Below are positions 36,901 to 44,231 of a DNA stretch of 64,000 nucleotides, one piece after another; the first letter of the stretch is position 1, and the number at the start of each line of letters is the position of its first letter. The stretch is from the NCBI GenBank assembly GCA_037976565.1, contig CP137671.1, positions 16,694,556-16,758,555 on the forward strand, read 5' to 3'. The notes under the pieces were generated by a model that was not told the origin of the DNA, ran no database searches, and was given only the letters and a program-made list of their open reading frames with translations. Both the position numbers and the translations under genes were made by a program. This DNA is from Mesocentrotus franciscanus (Eukaryota; Echinodermata; Echinoidea; Camarodonta; Strongylocentrotidae).

Positions 36901-37514
36901 TCTGAGCAGAGAGGTGGTGAAATATCAACATATTCGGTTAGCAGCCCGTGCCTGAATATCCATATTTGGGCAGTGAGAACCCAGAATTGTCTAATTCTTG
37001 ACAGGAGGTGACCGACCGTGGAGCGGTTGTTAATACTTCTATTAATATCATAATCTTCATAATCAACATCATTTTCACAAAACTTATCATTCTTCGTACA
37101 CTTGTTATTTTTCTTGTTCCTTATCTTTTTCCATTTTCCTTATTTGTTTCCATGAATTTTTTCAGCACTTTTTTCCATCTCTCTCTGGGCTTTTATTTCT
37201 ATTATCTTTAAATATCCGTAAAGCGCTTAGAGACGGTATTTCGTATTAAGCGTTATATAATTCCAGATTATTATTATTATCATTATCTTTCAGTTTCTTA
37301 ATTTATCTATATATTTTCCTATTCCATTTTATTCTAATCAAAAACATTTTCCCTTTCTCCTTACCGTACACCAATGATCTGTGGTCCCAGCTATAAAAAC
37401 CTGTGTCATGGAGTGAAATGCGGTGGTAGCTGCCATCAAACATACGACCAGATAAACGCGTCTCTGATAGGGACCGAACGAGCCCAGCTCACCAAGAATA
37501 TCGTCGAAACGCAT
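15984..37514 (-). CDS. SLC22: SLC22-family organic ion transporter, 12 exons
   Basis: Exons from the 5' end: 37365-37514, 35789-35936, 35179-35294, 34615-34718, 34243-34397, 33336-33504, 32520-32658, 32130-32221, 19653-19861, 18757-18865, 17357-17566, 15984-16122. All introns are GT-AG, all phases agree, and the sum is 1740 bases or 579 residues plus TAG. SLC22 proteins are 12-helix major facilitator carriers of organic cations, anions or carnitine in the plasma membrane. Seen: N-terminal [17 protein letters not shown], first helix about 20-42, a large extracellular loop with cysteines and NCT, NLS, NIT and NGT sequons, the WDLVC motif at 139, the MFS signature GVLADKIGR at 168-176, PESARWL at 284, GRRPS at 405, [18 protein letters not shown] in exon 10, PETRG at 515, and a hydrophilic C-terminal tail. 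The member and substrate cannot be assigned. Intron 8 (12.3 kb) carries a Harbinger transposon ending 53 bases from exon 9. Exons 10-12 lie in the right arm of the inverted duplication. Confidence 0.95.
16572..16617. repeat. Perfect 46-base palindrome
   Basis: Two 23-base arms, 'aatgaggatatctttcctca' onward and its exact complement, with no loop. It lies in SLC22 intron 11. The left-arm counterpart at 6192-6237 has lost perfect symmetry. Confidence 0.9.
16705..16979 (+). mobile_element. tRNA-derived SINE, right-arm copy
   Basis: A box TAGCATAATGG at 16718-16728 and B-box-like GGTTTGATCC at 16781-16790, with the body ending 'cttagtctttgtgaaacacc'. Same insertion as 5826-6105. The B box has a C-to-T change compared with the left copy. 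Confidence 0.75.
17097..17282. repeat. Foldback element, single copy
   Basis: Arms of about 85 bases, nearly perfect inverted repeats, around a centre containing 'gaagtgttgcagcggcgcac'. It lies in SLC22 intron 11, 74 bases past the exon 11 donor. Partner of 5411-5740. Confidence 0.85.
18580..18690. repeat. (CT)n-rich tract
   Basis: CT-rich simple repeat in SLC22 intron 10, corresponding to the GA-rich tract at 3765-3845 in the left arm but longer. Confidence 0.8.
18921..19108 (+). mobile_element. SINE with 7SL-like head, right arm only
   Basis: Starts near 'ggcgttgtggcgtgcgcctg' followed by 'taatccagct', which resembles the 5' end of 7SL RNA and its pol III A box, with a B-box-like 'ggttcgaagct' at 18992-19002. 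It ends in a CA-rich tail. A 6-base duplication acagaa flanks it (18915-18920, 19109-19114), and the empty site is visible in the left arm near 3189, so it inserted after the duplication. Confidence 0.65.
20748..21540. repeat. Minisatellite, units of about 100 bases
   Basis: Repeated unit 'gtaacaggaattagagaaag' ... 'tgatgaatgggggg' ... 'gtgagcaatattttttt' ... 'actcaagaccccctcaat', about seven imperfect copies of variable length. It lies inside the Harbinger element. The open frames on its minus strand are products of the repeat. Confidence 0.8.
22630..22830 (-). pseudogene. Possible C-terminal transposase remnant
   Basis: Minus-strand reading shows a piece resembling the IERTFG..K block of Harbinger transposases (VIERTCSM) and, further on, [17 protein letters not shown], resembling the helix before the C-terminal histidine-rich motif. 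It contains stops and is only weakly recognisable. Confidence 0.3.
23310..23454 (-). pseudogene. Duplicated, decayed transposase exon
   Basis: A tandem copy of the exon at 23847-23995, shifted by 541 bases, with the acceptor kept. It has in-frame TGA and TAA and has lost the WPGS motif (CTGGCCTGG became GTCCGGTGG). It belongs to the Harbinger element. Confidence 0.7.
23847..23995 (-). pseudogene. PIF/Harbinger transposase DDE exon
   Basis: After an AG acceptor the minus strand encodes [20 protein letters not shown], then QDARIF, and later LLLGDSGW. These are the VCD, WPGS.hDsrIF and LLGDSGY blocks of the DDE_Tnp_4 / HARBI1 family, including two of the three catalytic acidic residues (D of VCD, D of GDSG). 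The third, E-containing block was not found intact in the neighbourhood. The donor around 23846 is approximate. The enzyme would cut and paste the host element. Confidence 0.8.
24665..24879. mobile_element. hAT-like MITE, 215 bases
   Basis: Starts 'caagggcgtcaatc' and ends 'ggatcgtcgcccttg', imperfect terminal inverted repeats. The flanks ggccattg and ggccatgg agree at 7 of 8 bases, compatible with an 8-base target duplication. Nested in the Harbinger element. Confidence 0.65.
24905..25298. repeat. CTAG-rich satellite, left block
   Basis: Dense irregular array of 'tctagatctaga', 'ctagacctag' and 'agtctaga' words. Almost every 10 bases contain CTAG or TCTAGA, with no constant period. Partner blocks are at 26057-26475 and 28140-28540. 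Confidence 0.8.
25299..26056. mobile_element. Inverted-repeat element inside CTAG satellite
   Basis: Left end near 'gagtagaggagggagttttc' and right end 'ggccgagaactgcctcctct' are inverted copies of about 25 bases, flanked by CTAG satellite. The motif 'gcagttttcggcc' or its complement recurs at least six times, at 25312, 25328, near 25725, 25832, 25853 and 26032. No coding region was recognised; the superfamily is unknown. Confidence 0.55.
26057..26475. repeat. CTAG-rich satellite, right block
   Basis: Continuation of the satellite at 24905-25298, interrupted by the hairpin at 26083-26222. Contains runs such as 'tctagatctagatctagatc'. Confidence 0.8.
26083..26222. mobile_element. Hairpin MITE, 140 bases
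   Basis: Two arms of about 63 bases from 'tctagaccgaagatttctgt' are inverted copies around a ten-base loop. The right arm has a 4-base insertion. A half copy is at 46348-46431. Both arms are free of coding potential. Confidence 0.8.
28140..28543. repeat. CTAG-rich block with an 83-base hairpin
   Basis: Contains many 'ctaggcctag' and 'tctagatc' words as in the Harbinger satellite but lies outside that element. It ends in a hairpin at 28461-28543 whose arms start 'ccattggtt' and 'ccattggttc', with 'gcagtagacctaggccta' in the stem. Confidence 0.7.
28880..29420 (+). mobile_element. Non-LTR retrotransposon ORF2 3' remnant
   Basis: Readable pieces [20 protein letters not shown] and [13 protein letters not shown] match the thumb and post-RT region of CR1/jockey-like LINE proteins, where the usual form is 'SLVRPHLEYCSSVWDP'. 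Frameshifts follow. A (GAA)n-like tail near 29475 may be its 3' end. Confidence 0.7.
29421..30940. other. SLC22 intron 8, no feature recognised
   Basis: AT-rich DNA with an ATA/ATG microsatellite at 29655-29760 and G-rich low-complexity sequence near 30420-30560. No exon of the surrounding gene was found. Confidence 0.4.
31000..31245 (+). other. Possible retroelement 3' end, unrecognised ORF
   Basis: An open frame contains two tryptophans and [20 protein letters not shown] and stops at 31191-31193. It is followed within 25 bases by 'aataaatgatttgatttgat', the kind of short tandem tail that ends many LINEs and SINEs. The protein family was not recognised. Confidence 0.3.
31550..31900 (-). mobile_element. 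LINE 3' end with (ATC)n tail
   Basis: Minus-strand reading gives [17 protein letters not shown] and then [16 protein letters not shown], the usual C terminus of CR1/L2-like ORF2 proteins. It is followed by about 100 bases and an (ATC)n tail at 31575-31645 on this strand. Frameshifted upstream. Confidence 0.7.
33022..33138 (+). mobile_element. SINE tail related to 18921-19108
   Basis: Shares 'cggatgg', 'gtaaataatca', 'ctgattgata', 'gtctgtaaaaacccaat' with the body and tail of the 18921 SINE. The promoter head is missing or unrecognisable. Confidence 0.6.
35385..35515. repeat. (ATTT/ATTC)n tetranucleotide repeat
   Basis: Tandem 'attt' and 'attc' words over about 130 bases in SLC22 intron 2. 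Confidence 0.8.
35990..36098. repeat. Hairpin of 109 bases
   Basis: Arms 'atatcgactgc...' and '...gcagtcgatat' include a long stem 'gactagctgtttctatac' and its complement. It lies in SLC22 intron 1, just upstream of exon 2 on the minus strand. Confidence 0.8.
36470..36785 (-). mobile_element. tRNA-like SINE or related repeat
   Basis: Runs from 'tatataaagcgctttacaca' through 'cacctcccgggtggaga' to 'tttcgaaccctcaaccc', whose complement GGGTTCGAAACCC resembles a pol III B box. The word order is familiar from repeats of marine invertebrate deuterostomes. The A box was not located. Confidence 0.45.
37215..37290 (+). repeat. Interspersed repeat tail with (ATT)n
   Basis: 'taaagcgcttagagacgg' and 'taagcgttatataa' precede 'attattattatc', a pattern typical of SINE or LINE 3' ends. 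It lies in SLC22 intron 1. Confidence 0.45.
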
Positions 37515-37559
37515 CCTGACTGATGATCACTAACAAACAAACAAACGGACAAAATACAA

Positions 37560-40500
37560 AATATACTTTCATAGGGATTCAACTCTCAAGACAGATCCAA
37601 CGAAGTATATCCCCCCTCTCCTCGAATAAAAAATGGGGAATAAAAGGGGGAAAGCAAGAGAACAAGAAGAAGAAGATCGAAGAAGAACAAGGCTAATACA
37701 CTCTTTCAATTTCCTACCCTAAAACAAAATTACCACTAAGACAACTGCCCCTTGCCCCGTTCCCTCACCCTTCTACAGAAAAAGGCTATATTCGTGTTGT
37801 CATTTTTCGTTCCCGCCCCATCCCTGACGCCGCGGGCTTCATCGACTATTAAACACCCTGCACCCCCATCCCCCTCCCACCTGTTGGTCTCGTGGGCTGT
37901 TCTTCTCCTGGGATACTCCAAGTTACCGACGGACACACTGGAGGATTTAAAGGGGGTGCACCCCCCATTCATAGCTTAATAGTGATTAAATTATGACGTG
38001 CACCAGAGCGTGACCTCTATACGTATTTTTGTGCCCACCCCCCATTTTTACTTTCAAATGCTAGACCCAGGATGCACATGAAGATGTGGACACTTATTTT
38101 CTTTTTCTTTTTTTTTTGCTTGTGAGTCATTTTTTGGTTTTTCACCCTCCCCTTTCCAAAGTTCCTGGTTCCGCCCGATGTCAGAGCTCATGTACAAACC
38201 AAATACAAATTTCAACAAAACAAACAAAAGTGAAGATATGCCTATATATATCTCAACATTGTTTACTGATGACTACGTGATACCAATGGCCAACAGCATG
38301 CCCTTAAATGAACCCAAGTTTTTGTTGAATCCAGTGGTAGGTATCATTACTAATTCTGTGTAAGCATCGTAATTAAACAAATTGCAAAAAGGGTTAATAA
38401 CATTTTGGGTGTTTTTCGCGAATTTGAAAAAAAAAGATATATTTGTTTAGATATGAGAATAGAGACTTATAGAGGTACATTGTGTAATCGCTTTTTTTGT
38501 TTGTTTGTTCGTTTGTTTGTTTGTTTGTTTGTTTGTTTTTTGAATTGTGAAAAAGCTAGAAATTTGTTGGAAAGGGTCATAATTATTTTACGATGTTCGC
38601 AAACATGTAATGCATACTTACAATTCTTTCATGAAAATAGGGTGCTTTTTTGTGAATGTGTAAAGGATACGCCCAAAATCGGTTAAATTCTATTTCATAC
38701 CAGCTTTTTAGCAGGAAGAGGTCATATTTTGTGGAAACGTTTGTGAAAGTATGCAAAATACTCTAGGGGGACATTTTTTTACCCCGATCATGTGGTGTGC
38801 ATTTGATACTGGAGTGACACCATCGAGTCGTTTAACTGATAATTATTATCTACTTGACCGGTTAACAGGATTCTTAAAAGCACTTTGAATGATGCCGACC
38901 AGTGGCGGATCAAGGATTCTCTTGCAGCTAGGGAGGGGGTACAAGTCAGAAGAAATTTTTTTTCTGACAATCAAATAAGATAATAAGATAAATAGGATAA
39001 TGATCTCATGGACAGCACCATCATGACCATTGCTGCATAAAATTAATGTATTGAATGATTACATAACTTTGATGAGCACCTATCCAGTATTAATGTCTGT
39101 GTTTTTGTAATAATAAATTTGGCATAAAATGATCTTTGCTCATTATTTTGCAGTTTACGAAATGGATTATTGGATTCAAAGGACATCGGATTAAATCTAG
39201 ATAACGCAGAATTAGATTTATCATCTTCTTTTGCAATGTCGCTGACTCGGACATTGATTCCACATGATCTGACCCATCAACGGAGGGGTCAGGAACCCCC
39301 CCCCCAAAAAAAAAATCGCTTTGAAAGAGAGAGAAAAAGTTCATGCTGTTTAGACAAATAATGCCGCTCCCCACCCCCTTACCCCCTCTTTCTCTCACTC
39401 TCTAAAAGCCCCTCCTGGATTTCCAAATTTATATTCCGATGGGGAATGTAATTTTTTTTTTTTAATCAAGTTAATAATAAGATCCAAACATCTGGCCTCA
39501 ATACAGGGTGTCCCCGAGAAAAAGGAAAACCAGATTGATGGATAAATTACTCGATAATCCCAGTGACTTTTTGATTAATGTACACATCGTTGTAAAGCTC
39601 ACTTTATCTTTTGTAATATGAACATTATCAATAAAATTACTCATTATTGATTACAGACATACATGTTGAACAACTGGGCTTCTGACACTGCCCTTCCAAA
39701 CTGTCTGAAACCCGTCATGCGTGATATACTATCATCTTAGTAATGTCATATCGAAGAAGATTAGAAGAAACAGTTAGCTTTCCAACTATGTACACAATTG
39801 ATATGGAGGGAAAAATGAATTTGTAAATAATTTACCAATAAAGTTCGATTTTCTTTTTCCAGGGCCATCCTGTACAACCAAACAAGAAAAAGCTAGAATT
39901 AATGCCTCAGCTACAAAATTGTATAATCAGCTAAATATTTTTCTATTCTTTTCGACGGGACGAAAGTATAGTGACTTTTGACTTTTGATCATGTTCTCAT
40001 TCGGCGCCGATGCAGGGTAATTTCTATCATGTTCAAGCATAATGACCCAGAAATCTTGCCCCGATAGTTTATACACCACGAGAAGAAGCTAAATCACTTT
40101 TCTCAGCTTTTACATTCTATTTAGAAGGCCCTAATCAGGCAATAATATAATATGTACATTCAAATGTCTACAAAAAAATATTGAGAAATTATGATGCAAT
40201 CAAACCATTCTAGAAATTTTCATTCAAGAAGTTATGGCGACTGGCTTTGTTCGAACTCGGGTAATTTATGGAGTATTATTACCAAGGGTACATGGTTAGG
40301 GTTAAAAGGCATGCTACTCCTGGCATATCACGACAAATTCAATGTCTTGCTCAGCTATAAAATGATTTAATCAGCTAATAATAAAACACGTCTTTTACAA
40401 AGTTTGAGAGACAATGATGCAATCAAATCATTTTGCGCTCAATTGTATACAGCTATAAAGAAAAAAAAATTGACGTTTTTGTCGTGATTATAATGTGATC

Positions 40501-41960
40501 AAAGGCCATTATTCATGTTACAACAGTAAAATCCGGACATGTTGCCTCGTTACGTGGATTATATTACCACAATAAAACTTAATGTCACGGTATTAAGGAT
40601 ATAATTATAATCAACTAATAATAAAAACAAGTAGATAAAAGTTTAAACTATTTCGCTTTTATAGGTATGAGTCGCATCGCCAAAACGACATCGAATTCTT
40701 TGCCATTAGATGTAATTGTATAAAGTTCGGTCTGTGCCGGGGTCTGCTGTCGGTCTAGGACCGGTCTCGTTGGTGGGACTATTACGACAGTAGGCCTACA
40801 ACTTTCCCAGTAAATACCACAAGAAAGTTGAATGCCTCAGCTTAAATTCAAGATGGTGTAGCTAGCTAAGGGTTTGTTAAAATTTCGATGAAAGCTTGGG
40901 AAAGCTTTCATTTTGTATTTTCAAATTCCACTTTAATTTTCCCGTATTCAAATTGTCCAAAAGTGGATTATTTCGGACTGTAACGATGGGGCGTGATTTG
41001 ATAAACCAAAGATGAAGATCAAGGCATCTTGATGCGACATGTCCTTTAAAACTAAAACATACCGTCTTAACTACAATGAAAGTACTTCAGTAAAAAGAAG
41101 GAGAAGAACAAGAAGAAGAAGAAGAAGAAGATGGAAAAGGAGGAGGAGGAGAGAGAGGAGGGGGAGGAAAGGAAGAAGAAGAGGTAAAAAAGAAGAAGAG
41201 GAAGAAGAAGGAGGAGGAGGAGCAGGAGGAGAAGGAGCAGGAGGAGGAGGAGGAAAGGAATAAGAATAGGAAGAAAAATAAGATGTTGAAGAAGAAAATA
41301 TATTAGAGAGAGAGAAAGATCGAAATTAGCAACTTCCCGAAATCCCCATATTCCATATTGATAATCAACATTCTTATTTCTTATTCTTTACTCAATCGTC
41401 TTGATGTGCTTAGATGATCGTCCGCCTAATAATGCTAGACCCCCACTGAAATAAAAGCATCAGCTTGATAGAATTGAAACAATATGACAAAATCATTCTG
41501 AAGTTGCAGAAGCAGAAGACACGCATTATATAAATATGTCGCATACAGTATGACAAACTTATAAGCGTACGGTTCCTGAAAAAGTAATATCTGAAAAAAT
41601 AGCAGGAAACACAGTTTTGTAATAACAAATTCTGCGGAAATATACACGAGGCGTTAAATGTTGAAAGTAATGAAAGATTGTAATTGAGAAAAAAATAAAT
41701 CAAATACAAAGCATTTAATTATTTTCATAGCCTAGATTTAAAAAGTATGGATAATCAAATACATAATTTCAAATGCGAATTTCTACTAACAAGCAACCAT
41801 CGACCAAACCTCCCCACTTTCGTTTAAAACTGTGGTTATTAAAGAATTTTTTCCAGAAATTAAATTGTCCACCCTCCACCACCTCCAGTCAAAACTCTTC
41901 TTTGGAGTATTTAGGAGAAACTGAATCCAAGATCCAAGATCCAAGATCCAAGATCCAAGA
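37560..41960. other. Gene-free stretch upstream of SLC22 start
   Basis: Contains a (GTTT)n repeat at 38500-38545, and an almost pure purine tract at 41089-41275 whose open frame (Arg/Glu/Gly-rich) is a composition artefact. No exon was recognised. It probably includes SLC22 5' regulatory DNA. Confidence 0.4.
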
Positions 41961-42015
41961 CATAATATTGAAATTGGGAAATATTGAGAGACATTTTGGG
42001 GGGTTATAAACTTAC

Positions 42016-42150
42016 CTGATTTTACAGGTTTCTGCAGCTCGAAATTGAGTAGATCAGTAAATGCACAGCGGGCGAGTCCGATAGTATTATGTATACGCTC
42101 AAATCATGGCAATATAGCAGGGATTATCAGCATAAAGATTCAAAGTTCAC
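42016..42150 (-). other. Candidate SLC22 5' non-coding exon
   Basis: On the minus strand a strong donor, AATCAG/gtaagttt, ends a GC-balanced segment about 4.5 kb upstream of the SLC22 start. Intron acceptors such as gttag exist just before the ATG at 37514. This is only a splice-site-based guess. Confidence 0.2.
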
Positions 42151-42345
42151 CGGATTAGATCCCGACTATGTTGATTTACTTCCGTTTACTCTACCCCAAC
42201 TCTAGTTCAAAGTGGTCGGACCTAAGGCGGGATCTGTAAAAGGTATCGGCGGATGGGGCCGCGACACCCCCCCCCCCCTCCCCTGCCAAACCATTGAAAA
42301 GAAAATAATTGTTGGTGCCGAAGGGTTGGCGCCGGGACATAAGGA

Positions 42346-42384
42346 GGTACAAGTCTCAACAGTTTAACTGTTGAGACTTGTACC
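42346..42384. repeat. Perfect 39-base palindrome
   Basis: Two 19-base arms, 'ggtacaagtctcaacagtt' and its exact complement, around a single central T. Confidence 0.9.
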
Positions 42385-42888
42385 ATTTACAGTTTCATTC
42401 TAAAAAAAGAAGATTTCAACTTTTAGGTGGAGGCATATTTTGGCAAATCATAGGGGAGCACTTGATCGCCCCTTGCCCTCTCCCTGGAAAATCTTCCTCT
42501 GTATGTGTTGGGGAAATATACCCTTTCCCCCTCCTCTTGAGAGAGTAAGAGTTAAAAACTTCATATTCCAATTTCAGATTGGGGAAAAGATTATTTTCTG
42601 GGAAGAAACGTGAAACATAATTATATTGAATTTTTTTTATCGCGCAAGATGCTAAAGGTGCTCCAAAATCATCCCGGCTCTAGCAATAATAATTATGCTA
42701 CCGTTTTTGTTGCTCACAACATTCAAGGAATTCCTTCCGACCTTTCTTTAAAAACCTAGGTGGAGAGTGTCAAATTTACATTATTATCTTGCCATAGGAC
42801 ACCAAAGCCACACCGAGGCTTGAAAACGTGACCTTCGCATCTCCAGCAAAAATAATGTTTAAACCCGTGACTCGACTGCAACACATTT

Positions 42889-43000
42889 ATAATCGCACCG
42901 GGCAACCCCCTTGTTTTTTTCTGACTATCCCCGTATTTGCCATTGTGAATCTCTCCTTCTTCTGACCTTCACAAGTTCACAACTTCGTCGAGAGTAAGGG
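42889..43000. repeat. Second copy of the breakpoint repeat
   Basis: Same sequence as 15272-15376, in the same orientation, ending 'cacaacttcgtcgagagtaa'. It may be the end of an interspersed element. Confidence 0.75.
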
Positions 43001-43070
43001 GTACGTGCCCGGGGGGCGAATTTTTTATTCCCAAACAGGTTTATAATTTAAAGAGGTAAAAAATATTCGC

Positions 43071-43246
43071 CCGGGGGTACTCACATAATTATTAAGACAT
43101 ACGGGGGTACGTGTGCCGCTCTAATGGGTCACTTTTTCACAAAAAATCCCTTAAAAATCCCCCAAATGACCCTTAAAAATGGGTAGGGGTTTCGAGGCTT
43201 GAGCGTCACACCCCCGTCCAAACCAAATCTGAGTACCCCCGGCGGG
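43071..43246. mobile_element. MITE with CCCGGGGGTACTCA ends
   Basis: 'cccgggggtactca' at 43071 and 'tgagtacccccggcggg' ending at 43246 form terminal inverted repeats of an approximately 175-base non-coding element. The target duplication is not clear. Confidence 0.55.
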
Positions 43247-43259
43247 AGGCGTTATTTTT

Positions 43260-43383
43260 TTCTGCGGCACAGATTGGGGTTATGTGCGTGTTGAGCCTAT
43301 GGGAAAGTTTAGGGTTAGGGTTAGGGTTAGGGTTAAATCAAGACCTCTTTTTTGTTTTAAAAGCCCCAATCTGTGCCGCAGAA
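43260..43383. repeat. Inverted repeat enclosing (TTAGGG)4
   Basis: A perfect 20-base inverted repeat, TTCTGCGGCACAGATTGGGG at 43260-43279 and its complement at 43364-43383, encloses four full TTAGGG telomere-type units at 43309-43332. Confidence 0.85.
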
Positions 43384-43504
43384 GAAAATGACGCGGGCGG
43401 GGGTTCAGATTTAGAATGCTGTCCGAAATGTCGGAGCCAGCTAGCAAAAAAGAAAAGAAAACAAACAAAAAAACAAAGAATATTAAATAACAAACAGAAT
43501 TTGT

Positions 43505-43812
43505 CAACTCAGCCATTAAGGGTTGAGAAACCTTTATTCACAAGACAAATAAAATGATAACAAATTGTTTGTTTGTTTAGTTAGTTGCCGTTTGGTTGTT
43601 TGGTTTGTTGGTTGGTTGGTTAGTTCATTTTTTTATTGTTTTATTATTTTTAAGACAATTAATTCTGAACAAGGCGGGGGAGAAGACGTGGTGTCGGAAC
43701 TGAGCTGTAGAAAACGATATGCAAATGAAAAAAAACCCCGGAGGAGCTCATTAAAATTTCTAACCCGACAATTAAGGGTTGAGAAACCTTTACCCACAAG
43801 ACAACAGAAATA
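43505..43812 (+). repeat. Direct repeat pair
   Basis: 'ttaagggttgagaaaccttt' plus a following 'acaagacaa' occurs near 43516 and again near 43770, about 254 bases apart, each followed by T-rich GTTT-type sequence. Confidence 0.65.
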
Positions 43813-44231
43813 AGAGGATTATTATTTGGATGTTTTTATTTGTTTGTCTTCTAATATTTCTTTGTTTCATTTTGTTTTCCTTCTTTTTCTGTTGGTTAAG
43901 TTGGTTGGTCAGTCGGTCGGTTATTCATTGTTTGTTTGTTACTTTGGGGTTTGTTTTTAAGTCAATTAAAGATCTTTTTCACAGAACTTCAGGTTTCGCT
44001 TTCAAGAGGAGAAAAACGAATTTAATCATCTTCCAAAGTGCATGTACAGCAACCAAGGAAGTTAGAATGATGAAATTACTCCATCATAACTAGGTCTACT
44101 CTTTTATTTTTCTTCTTAGCAACACCATAAATTATTAAAGCGATCATAAAGGTAAAGCGATCATAACAAGCGAACCGAACTGGAGCTCGGAGTCAGTCAA
44201 TTTCTGGTACGTTGCACTGTAATTTATCAAC

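Noticed and set aside
41039..41263. Arg/Glu/Gly-rich 74-residue frame.
   Set aside because: Produced by a near-pure purine tract.
43309..43332. TTAGGG repeats as a chromosome end.
   Set aside because: Only four units, inside an inverted repeat, with genes on both sides.
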